Shown here: in pieces, positions 25,657 to 33,900 of the stretch | Numbering within the stretch: the first letter of the stretch is position 1 | Layout of the letters: every line of letters starts with the position of its first letter | NCBI GenBank assembly: GCA_028284665.1 | Contig: JANQRG010000036.1 | Span: 1-48,102, forward strand | Direction: 5' to 3' | From: Croceivirga sp. | GTDB lineage: Bacteria; Bacteroidota; Bacteroidia; Flavobacteriales; Flavobacteriaceae | Length of the DNA stretch: 48,102 nt | Program-made: the position numbers and the translations under genes | The notes under the pieces: model-generated | Database searches by the model: none | The model's input: only the letters and a program-made list of their open reading frames with translations | Told to the model about the DNA's origin: nothing

Positions 25657-27396
25657 ATGAAATTATATATTAGGATCACCCTATTTCTCCTATGTACCGG
25701 CATTTGTGCACAAAAACAGAACAAAGAACTCGCTGATTTTCAAAAATCTTTCCCTGACTTCGTTTCAAAAAAAATGAAAAAGCATAATGTGTTCGGAGCC
25801 AACGTATCCGTGATTATTGATAACGATTTGGCCATGGACAAAGGGTTTGGTTTTTCCGATTCGGAAAATACAAAATCGACCGAATCAGATACAAGGTATC
25901 CGATTGGTTCCGTATCCAAAGTTGTTACATTAACTGCGGTTCTGAAACTATACTCGGATGGTATCATTGATATTGACAGGACCTATACCGACTACGTGTC
26001 CGATTTTACAATGAAAAAACATTTTTCCGGGCCAATCAATTTTACAGTGAGGCATTTATTGTCACATTATGCGGGTCTGCCCCGTCTGAGAGCTAAAGGA
26101 TTCCTAAAAAAAGAGTATCTGCCCTTGGATAGCCTTCTAAGGGATAGCCGCAATGAATATCTGATAGCTCCGGCGGGTAAAGTTCACCAATATTCAGATT
26201 GGGGAACAGATTTATTGGCTTTATTGGTGCAAAGGGTAACCAAAATGCCCTATGAGGAATTTGTGGTGAGCCATATTTTTAAACCATTGGACATGAACAA
26301 TTCAGGTTTCGGGCCAGTGGACAGTAAAGGATATTTCAACGGTAAGGAAACCAAAACCTACGAATATAGTTGGCCCGGATCTGACGGTGTATATTCCACG
26401 GCTTCAGACTTGGCCAAGCTGTGCCAAGTTTACTTTGTCAATGGAGAAATGGTACCTAATTCATTTTTAAAACCGGAAATTGCACAGGAAGCTTTGACCC
26501 TTCAATTCATTGATGCCCCAATGGCTTATAATGAGCAAATTGGACTGATGTGGGATGTAAGACCTCTCAGAGGATTTAAAAGGGTAAAAAAAGCTGGAAT
26601 CCATGAGCCGTTCTATACATACGTTTTCTTTATTCCGGAATATCGTTCATGTGTTGTAATCTGTAGCAATTCCAATGCGTCAAGCCAACTTCATTGGGAT
26701 GTATGGTCTAAAGCATTTGACTTTATAGCCAAAAAGTTTAATTTAAAAGGAGGTCAGCGTCCCAAAAAAAAACAACGGAATTCGGGGAGAATCAATTTGA
26801 CCAAAGTACAGATGGAGGAATTGGAAGGTGCCTACAGTACTTATTTGGGAATTTTGAACCTAAAACCAGATGGAGACCGATTGGATGTAGTGCTTGGTCC
26901 GGACAAACGAAAAGGTGTTGCCACAATTCACGAGGACAATTTGCTTAAATTGTCTGTGAAGATAATGGGAATAAAAATTCATGCCATGGACATGTTTTGG
27001 GATAAGATTGGAGATGAACTGATTGTTGGGGTACAATACAAAAATGGCAACAGAAGAATTGGGGGGTCCAAGATTAAAAAAAGACCTATTCCAAACTCAT
27101 GGAAACAAGCCGTCGGATTTTATGAAGTGGTCAACTATGAGAATAGGGATTACAGAACCATTGACAAAGCAGAATTATTGATCAACGAGTTTGGCGTTTT
27201 GGAGTTGAGGGTCTACGTTTCCTATCCCAGTGACATTGATTTTCAATTGGGACTTTCCACCATTTCAGAGGACATGGCTATCATACCGGGGTATAATTTT
27301 GAGTTTTTTGGTGGGGAGACTGTTGAATTATCAAAAGAAAAAGATGTTTTTGAATTGAAACTATCAGGATACAAACTTCAAAAAATGGAGGATTAG
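25657..27396 (+). CDS. Serine hydrolase, class C beta-lactamase-like
   Basis: 579 residues from ATG 25657; an earlier TTG at 25636 overlaps the upstream stop and would spoil the signal peptide (MKLYIRITLFLLCTGICAQ). The beta-lactamase-type domain has SVSK (Ser85-Lys88, the SxxK nucleophile) and YSD where the family has YxN. The region expected to hold the third motif reads AGIHEPFYTYVFF. A C-terminal extension of about 200 residues (LEGAYSTYLGILNLKPDG onward) resembles the beta-sandwich tails of these peptidases. It may cleave D-amino acid peptides or esters; the Asn to Asp change leaves activity open. Confidence 0.88.
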   Translation: MKLYIRITLFLLCTGICAQKQNKELADFQKSFPDFVSKKMKKHNVFGANVSVIIDNDLAMDKGFGFSDSENTKSTESDTRYPIGSVSKVVTLTAVLKLYSDGIIDIDRTYTDYVSDFTMKKHFSGPINFTVRHLLSHYAGLPRLRAKGFLKKEYLPLDSLLRDSRNEYLIAPAGKVHQYSDWGTDLLALLVQRVTKMPYEEFVVSHIFKPLDMNNSGFGPVDSKGYFNGKETKTYEYSWPGSDGVYSTASDLAKLCQVYFVNGEMVPNSFLKPEIAQEALTLQFIDAPMAYNEQIGLMWDVRPLRGFKRVKKAGIHEPFYTYVFFIPEYRSCVVICSNSNASSQLHWDVWSKAFDFIAKKFNLKGGQRPKKKQRNSGRINLTKVQMEELEGAYSTYLGILNLKPDGDRLDVVLGPDKRKGVATIHEDNLLKLSVKIMGIKIHAMDMFWDKIGDELIVGVQYKNGNRRIGGSKIKKRPIPNSWKQAVGFYEVVNYENRDYRTIDKAELLINEFGVLELRVYVSYPSDIDFQLGLSTISEDMAIIPGYNFEFFGGETVELSKEKDVFELKLSGYKLQKMED

Positions 27397-27401
27397 ATAA
27401 A

Positions 27402-28241
27402 ATGGCCATATCTTTTTTCAAACACAGAAAGAAGGGGGAAACATTGGAAGCTCAAGAACTACTTTTCCAAAAGCCCTATATATGGCTCATTACCATTTCA
27501 ATTACCACACTCAACTTTTTAATTACCTACAGCCTTAAAAATGTAAGTATCCATTACCTGTATTTCTATGTTATTGATTTGATAACTACATATCTGATCA
27601 TTGTATTTTATGCCTATGGCATTAAGGTGTTGAACAAAAAAGCACCGATGCAAGCCGATTTTGTAAAAAGGGTCACCTATCAATTTACCCTGCATACGAT
27701 GAGCGTGGTTATTTTTAGCATCTTGCTGAACGAACTTTTGGATAATATTTTTTTCAAAGGAGAACGGCTTTCACTTTCCTTTAGTTTTTATACCCAAGAT
27801 ACGGTAGTGGCCCTTGTGTTCATATTACTTTTTCACTGCCTTTACTTGGGATTGTACTTATTATCTGTCAAAAAAAACCCTTTAGAAGAAAATCCAAAGA
27901 AAATCAAAGTGCTCCAGGGCATGGCTCATAAACTGGTAGATTTAAATGATATCATTTGTATATATACCGCTTTGGGAAATACCTATGTGATGGATGGCAA
28001 TTATAACAGGTTTGTGTCTGAAAAGACGTTGGGTGAATTTGAAGAATTGGTTTCCTATCGTTTTTTTAGAGCGAACAGGCAGTTTTTGGTGACAATGGCC
28101 ATTATCGATTCCTATAAAAGTGCAGAGAATGGAAAAGTCGAACTTTTTTTGAATGCAGATAAAATAATCGACCTTTCTAAAAGTATATATGTGAGTAGAG
28201 GCAAGGCTTCATCATTTAGGGCTTGGTTGAATATGAAATAG
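27402..28241 (+). CDS. Membrane-bound LytTR transcriptional regulator
   Basis: 279 residues. Four hydrophobic segments in the first about 165 residues (for example IWLITISITTLNFLITY and TVVALVFILLFHCLYLGLYLL) precede a C-terminal LytTR DNA-binding domain of about 100 residues (LVDLNDIICIYTALGNTYVM, RFFRANRQFLVTMAIIDSY, ADKIIDLSKSIYVSRGKASSFRAWL). There is no receiver domain. It starts 5 bp after the hydrolase stop, so it likely senses a membrane signal and controls this small operon. The ligand is unknown. Confidence 0.88.
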   Translation: MAISFFKHRKKGETLEAQELLFQKPYIWLITISITTLNFLITYSLKNVSIHYLYFYVIDLITTYLIIVFYAYGIKVLNKKAPMQADFVKRVTYQFTLHTMSVVIFSILLNELLDNIFFKGERLSLSFSFYTQDTVVALVFILLFHCLYLGLYLLSVKKNPLEENPKKIKVLQGMAHKLVDLNDIICIYTALGNTYVMDGNYNRFVSEKTLGEFEELVSYRFFRANRQFLVTMAIIDSYKSAENGKVELFLNADKIIDLSKSIYVSRGKASSFRAWLNMK

Positions 28242-28875
28242 GCCATTGCCATTGAATAATAAATTTCTACGGTCTGTGTACAAAATTAGGAATACGAAGT
28301 AGACCGATTTTGTACAGGTAAAGCGAGAGGGTAGCACGCTAAAGCGGTGCTACCGTCGGATTTTAAGTCAAAAGGCTTGTAAATTCAACACTTTTAAGTG
28401 GATTTGGGTAACGCTTAACTAGGATCGAATTGTGACAATTCCTCTTGAAACCCTTATAAACACAGGAAATTATTGTCACAATCTTTAATGACCCAAAAAG
28501 GATTCCTAGATAAAAAACAATTACTAATAAATCTGTTTTCTAAAAAATGATGAAATTACTACTTGACTTTTTTACAGCAAGCTTAAAAATATTTGCCTCG
28601 CCCAGTGGTATTTGTCCATGGTAAACTTGGGACTTGCAGTGCGAAACCCGGTTTCGCTCGCTTTTTATTTAATTCATGATTTTCTGTTTTTTACCCTGTT
28701 GTTGCGAGAAGTCTGCCTGTCGGTTTACATGCCTTTGGTATACAGACAGGTTTATCCCGAGCGGCTTGTAATGAGCCTGTCGAAGTAAGTCGAGGGAAGC
28801 CCAGCCGCTGCACTGAGCTGCACCAAAGTGTGGCGCTTTGGATAGCGCCTAAAAGCTTGATTATTTTTAAAATTT
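28242..28875. other. Non-coding, repeat- and hairpin-rich region
   Basis: No gene is supported in 634 bp. It contains crossed inverted repeats (28270-28316), a stem GGTAGCAC/GTGCTACC (28331-28355), a perfect 11-bp inverted repeat ATTGTGACAAT/ATTGTCACAAT (28429-28439, 28472-28482), a hairpin GCGAAAC-CCG-GTTTCGC with a nearby T run (28641-28665), and the repeat mosaic at 28681-28836. An open frame at 28691-28879 is repeat translation. Confidence 0.6.
28681..28836. repeat. Dispersed repeat mosaic, left of the EEP gene
   Basis: It contains TTCTGTTTTTTACCCTGTTG at 28682, then GAAGCCCAGCCGCTGCACTG at 28796, then CCAAAGTGTGGCGC at 28823. The same blocks recur at 29892-29980 in direct orientation. 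The AGCCTGTCGAAGT-type block is a motif seen in many Bacteroidota intergenic regions. Confidence 0.7.
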
Positions 28876-29676
28876 TCAATCTATTCTAAAAGAAGCGACG
28901 AAGGGTAAATGATCAGAAACCGTATCTCTGAATTTTGCCCTTCCCATTTCCAAGGTCCAATGCATCGGAAATAGTCGTAAACTGCCTCTTATGTATTCCC
29001 TTGTATAGGTTCTGGTAATCGCAAAACCGTCCAGCAGATTTGCCCTTCCCTGGGGCAAAATATGGGAAAACCTGGCTTGTAAATCCCATGACGATAGAAA
29101 GTCCATAACATCATCCCCTCCTAAATGATGGAAGTTGCTTACATCCTGACCTGGGATCATATTGAAATCACCCATCAATAGAATTGGCTTTTGTTTTTGA
29201 CCGGGTTGATTGCGATAATGCGTAATGTATTCCCCAATTACTTTACACTGGGAATCTCGCAATTCCTGTTCCGGTTTGCCGCGTCCTGATTTTAGGTGAA
29301 CTGCAATTAAATGAAAATCAAACTCACCTACCTGCATATCAATTGAAAACGCTTTTCGGCCACCATCGTAATCGCCATCAGAACCCGGAATGAATTGTGG
29401 GTCCCCCGCTTCAATTCCTGTTTTAAATAATACACCAATGTTTAAATCACCGGGCTGCGGTAAAATCCTTTTTTCGTAAACACATCCCTTTTGTTCTAAC
29501 CCTTCGATAAGTCTATCGATGTAGGTAATTGGCTTTACCTCGACAAGCGTAACAATTTCTGCATCTAATATGGCAAGACCATCAATTTGATTTTCAAATT
29601 TTTCATCCGATATCGGGTGATAGCCCGCCAAATTCCAAACCCCTATTCGTGCGGTAGTGTGACTGAATTGACTCAT
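28876..29676 (-). CDS. Endonuclease/exonuclease/phosphatase family protein
   Basis: 266 residues without a signal peptide. EEP-fold motifs appear in order: GVWNLAGYHP (metal-site Asn), VTLVEVKPI (catalytic Glu), HLIAVHLKSGRG, LLMGDFNMIPG (Asp/Asn) and the C-terminal VSDHLPFVASF (Asp-His pair). All the catalytic residues of the DNase I/Mg-dependent phosphodiesterase fold are visible. The substrate could be DNA, RNA or an inositol phosphate. It stands alone, with repeat mosaics on both sides. Confidence 0.87.
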   Translation of the reverse strand: MSQFSHTTARIGVWNLAGYHPISDEKFENQIDGLAILDAEIVTLVEVKPITYIDRLIEGLEQKGCVYEKRILPQPGDLNIGVLFKTGIEAGDPQFIPGSDGDYDGGRKAFSIDMQVGEFDFHLIAVHLKSGRGKPEQELRDSQCKVIGEYITHYRNQPGQKQKPILLMGDFNMIPGQDVSNFHHLGGDDVMDFLSSWDLQARFSHILPQGRANLLDGFAITRTYTREYIRGSLRLFPMHWTLEMGRAKFRDTVSDHLPFVASFRID

Positions 29677-30049
29677 ATTTTTCGATTTAAAGATTGACTT
29701 ACTTTAATATTATTATTGCGTCCGACTTAATACGTCAGGAGGATTTGGGGCCTACAAAAAATGTTGAGGGGGAGAAATTTCGTAAATAAGGTAAAGAAAA
29801 AAACGATAGCTACTCGCTTTACCAAAAAAATTTAATAAAACGTAATACTGCCATAACTAAACGGGCAGGGGAGCAAAACACAGAAAGCGCTGTGCCAAAG
29901 TGCGGCGCCTTCTGTTTTTCACCCTGTTGTCACGAGAAGCCCAGCCGCTGCACTGAGCTTGTCGAAGTGCTGTCGAAGTGTGGTTGAGTGCAGGCCATTT
30001 TGATCCATAAATGCCTTTACGACTGGTCGGCAACCCGAATTTTATTTTG
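29677..30049. other. Non-coding spacer with repeat mosaic
   Basis: No gene is supported. The right-hand repeat mosaic occupies 29892-29995; the rest is AT-rich and probably contains the promoter of the EEP gene near 29680-29720, though no clean consensus box was found. Confidence 0.55.
29892..29995. repeat. Dispersed repeat mosaic, right of the EEP gene
   Basis: Blocks in order: GTGCCAAAGTGCGGCGCC, TTCTGTTTTTCACCCTGTTG (29910), GAAGCCCAGCCGCTGCACTG (29936), then two GTCGAAGTG units. The two central blocks match the mosaic at 28681-28836, which has an extra segment of about 85 bp between them. Confidence 0.7.
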
Positions 30050-30610
30050 TCAATTTGCCTGGCGATTTTTATATAATTCAATTGCTTTTACATAATTCAC
30101 AGCACCTTTCCTACTTAAATCCTGAATAAATCCATCCAGTTCAGGATGATTTAACTTCACCCAACTCACCAAAGCGTCCCTCTCTTCTTGCCATATTTCC
30201 CAATTGGTGTCAATACAATCCAGATTTTCTATTTTGGTAATTTTCCCCGAATCAAAATGAAATCTATGCCTGCAGGTCAAAGGGTTGTTCTTTAGAAATT
30301 CAAATCGTAGAGAGTACACGGAAACCGTAGCAACCGGCTTATCCTCCTGATTTTCTATCGCCACTACATCATAAACGGGCTTGAAGACAGAATCCCACTT
30401 AAAATGCTCGTAATAACTCTCAGGGGTGAATGCCATTGTGTAGTCCCCTTCTGTAATGGTTAGGCTATCCGCTAGTGTTCCTTTGATCTTTTTATAATCG
30501 GAATGTTCAAAACCTTGATAATACTCCGTTATTTGCTCAGCTTCACTACTTTTCTCTTCCGTACAACTTGCGATTAAGTATACAATGGAAAGGAATACAA
30601 TTTTCTTCAT
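30050..30610 (-). CDS. Lipoprotein of unknown function
   Basis: 186 residues from ATG 30610. The start MKKIVFLSIVYLIASCTEEK is a lipoprotein signal peptide with lipidated Cys at residue 16. The mature part resembles an NTF2/SnoaL-like small domain (TEYYQGFEHSDYKKIKGTLA, YTMAFTPESYYEHFKWDSVF), followed by helices with LNHPELDGFIQDLSRKGAVN. The open frame extends to 30727, but that stretch contains the leader palindrome and is unlikely to be coding. Single gene. Confidence 0.75.
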   Translation of the reverse strand: MKKIVFLSIVYLIASCTEEKSSEAEQITEYYQGFEHSDYKKIKGTLADSLTITEGDYTMAFTPESYYEHFKWDSVFKPVYDVVAIENQEDKPVATVSVYSLRFEFLKNNPLTCRHRFHFDSGKITKIENLDCIDTNWEIWQEERDALVSWVKLNHPELDGFIQDLSRKGAVNYVKAIELYKNRQAN

Positions 30611-30924
30611 AGGGTAAATTTTCTCTATACTTGTTACCAACACGATGGTTTGAAGATCGTGTTGCTTCCCTTTTATATACCGGCTAAGATAAAGTATTGG
30701 TAGTACCTTGAAAATGCGTCCGATCATTTTTTAGTCCCGGTTTTGGTGATCTTTAGTATAGCACTTTTTACCGTTGGGCATAAAACCTTCCGAACAGCCC
30801 AATCGAATCCTGTAGATTCCCTAAAATCAAATTAAAATCATAGTGCCATAACGTTTGCAATTAACGAGAATGGAAAAACGCTTTCATTGAGCTGCTGCTT
30901 TAAAGGTCAAAACATGTTCCCTAC
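30611..30924. other. Intergenic region with leader palindrome
   Basis: Promoter and leader of the lipoprotein gene plus the 3' flank of the large mosaic gene. Apart from the inverted repeat at 30638-30664 nothing distinctive is seen, and no intrinsic terminator was recognised. Confidence 0.5.
30638..30664. promoter_or_regulatory. Perfect 9-bp inverted repeat in a lipoprotein leader
   Basis: CAACACGAT (30638-30646) and ATCGTGTTG (30656-30664) are exact reverse complements separated by 9 bases, centred about 40 bp upstream of the lipoprotein ATG. It could be a regulator's operator or an mRNA hairpin. Confidence 0.5.
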
Positions 30925-33900
30925 TTAGAATTCTACCGTCTGTACAGTCATATCCAGGTTTTCCCAATCTGTAATAGCCAATACCAGATCATGGTTAGCT
31001 GGAAACAGTACATTTCCTCGTTCGAGTTTTGAATGTGATTTAGTTATAGCATTTGCATTAAAGGCCGTGACACTTACCCGATTGGCCGCTCCTCGATTGC
31101 CTATACGTAAAATTGATAATTCTGGGGAGAGGGTAATATCTACATCTGAAGTCGGGCCGCCACCAACGCCTGATATAGCCACTGCTCTGATATCATCGTT
31201 TATTTGCCTTCCCAAAGTCAAAGTAAAGTTTTTGTCAATTGCCGGGGTGAATCTTATTTGCGTTCCGTCAGCATTAACAGAAAGGAGGTCTTCTTGCCCA
31301 TTATCGGTATCTACATTTTCCAAAACGATGGAAGTGCCGTTTGGAGAAATGGAGTTGTAAGTGTATGTGCCATTACCAGTACCGCAAATCCTTCGGGTCA
31401 GCGCCATATCTGTCGGCAACAAATAGGCTCCTTTAGCTAAATAACAGGGATGGCTGTCGGGTATTTCGGAAAGTATTTGCGATCCAAAATTACCTGTCCT
31501 GAATCCATCTGCATTTGTCACTTGAAGGTCGGCAGGCGACAACAAGAAATCCAGCACAAAAGTGGTTAAACCGAATGGACCGCCAAAAGGTAAATCGTGA
31601 TCGGTTAAAAGGTAGTTTCCGTTGGACATCACCCCTAAGGTGATACCATCTGTACTACTAAATTTGGGAGTAGTGCCCCCGTCAAAATAGTTGTAGTGGA
31701 TAAGCCCGTCTTGACGAAAAAACTCCAAACGGCAGTTTTGAGACTCTATGGCCGCGGAATCTTCCGTAGGCGGGTGGTTACAGTCCCAGCAAAAGAGGGT
31801 AACACCATCAGGATTTGTAGTCCCATCGGCAGCTGGACCCGGATGCCCGATCGGATAAATAAACCGAATTGGGACGATACAGTGGCTGTCACCTAATCGA
31901 TCAAAATAACCGGAATCCCAGGCGGCGCCGGATGGGATAAAGAACAACATTGGTGCATTATGGCGGGATACGCCATTATAAAAGATGGTTTCGATGTCTC
32001 TGTATGAACGCCCTACCCTGGCCACTTCCTCCCGGCTCTGGTCATGAAAATGCAATAAACTTTCTCTACTTAGGAGACGACCATGAATGGCTGTAAACTC
32101 GCGGCGGGTATTGGAGGTCAGGTCAAGATTTACAAACGTATCATTATTGCCGGTCCAGAACTGATCCAGTACTTTACTGGACATTGCTGTACAAAAACCG
32201 GTAGCCAGTCCACCGTTGGCTTCCCCCTTTAAAAAATGGTGATAAAATCCATAATAAGCGGCAGTAAGTACAGGATGACCAAAAATGGGATCCAACAATT
32301 CGTGCCAGACTTCAGCAGTACCAAATGTGTCCTCAAAAGTACCCCAAGAAGGAGCACCGTCGGTGAAGTTGTCAAAATTCAGGGAATGTAGGTCAAACTT
32401 GAACGGTACTTCCAGAATATTTGGAATAGTGGCGCTTCGTGAGTTACTGAGATGGCCATCCGGGTTGTTTACTTGAAGCGTAATGTTCGTTTCACTAATG
32501 CCGGCACCTCCGGTCCCTGGCATTTCAAATGAGAGGGTAGTAACATTCACAAAATTGGTGGGTACTGCTCGGCCATCTACCAAAACAGAAGCACCGTTTA
32601 GAAATGCCTTTCCCGTGACGGTCACAGTCGCCCCGGGATTCAATACTCCTGAAAAGGGATCCAATTGAGGTCTTATCCATAAGCGTAGTCGGTTGCTTTC
32701 ACTACCATCCTGACGACGAATATAGAGTTCCTTTTCCCCTCCAGTAATTGTTGAGGGTATTGTAATGGACAAACTTTCATCAGCATTGATGGTCGGAGAA
32801 ATGGAATCCGTTCCTAATCGGACCCTATCATTGGTAGTGAATTTACTTCCTTTGATGATTAGGGTATCTCCCGGGAATGGTGTTTCGGGGCTGAGCTCAG
32901 TTATCCAAGGCCTTAGAAGCAGTTCCTCCCATGCTGCTTCGGAAAATTCGTGGAACCTCAATTCGCCATCACCGCCATTCCGCAATCCATCAGCTCCTTC
33001 CCGGCCACGTTGACCACGAGCCCCCGGATGGCCATTATCGGCATCATGACACACTTCTCCGGCTCCACTTCGGCCACCCTGTCCTCCGAAACCTCCCTCT
33101 CCTCCGGGGCCTCCTTCTCCTCTTCTACCGCCTTGGTTTTTGATCTTAAATGCCTTATTTGTTACGGTAGATTCAAGAGTGTTGTTCAGTACGCCAATGG
33201 TAATATGACCTCCGTTTGCGCCATTACCACCACGTCCTCCGCGACCCCCGTCACCTCCGTTACCTCCATCTCCACCATCTCCCGGATCAGAAACACAGTG
33301 TTTACCAAAGAACCATGCCCATTTACCCCCGCTTGCATTGGCACCATTGCCACCACGACCTCCGCGTTGGCCCCTTCCCCCGCGAATGCCATCCTCTCCA
33401 TTAAGCTCAATATCGGGCATTGCCGTAAGTTCTTTGACCCAGATCTCTAACTTGGGCGCATTCACACCATTAGCACCCTTAATACCTGTAATACCATCCC
33501 TGGCATCTTCCCCATCTAAACCATCTCTCGAATTTTGTTTAGTATGTATACCCGAATAGCCACGTCCATTGAGATCTGGATTGTTAGCCCTAGGAGGGGT
33601 GCTACCTCCGGGTTTCCGCCAAGTGATAGCAGCATTGGGGCCTGCAATAACTTTTTCGGCAATTATCCAAAGGGTTACTACATCAGGTTCGATTACCAGT
33701 TTGGAGTTGGTTAAATCCAATGTTTTGGCAATAATGACAGAGTCATACACTGGAATGGAAGTGGAGTTCATCAAAACCATCTGCGAATTGGCCAAATTCG
33801 CCCAATGGGCAGGTTCTGGGCTTTCAATTAAATTCAAAATTCCGCTATTCTTTACGGATAACCGGCTATTTTCGAAACCCATCATTTCGGAAATATACAG

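Noticed and set aside
28691-28879. 62-codon minus-strand open frame
   Set aside because: It consists of repeat mosaic sequence and overlaps the end of the EEP gene.
33186-33450. Several open frames opposite or in other frames of the Gly-rich region
   Set aside because: GC-rich Gly codons rarely create stops in other frames; these are shadows of the large mosaic gene.
32950-33540. CRISPR-like repeat array
   Set aside because: The repeats are coding Gly triplets of irregular length without unique spacers.
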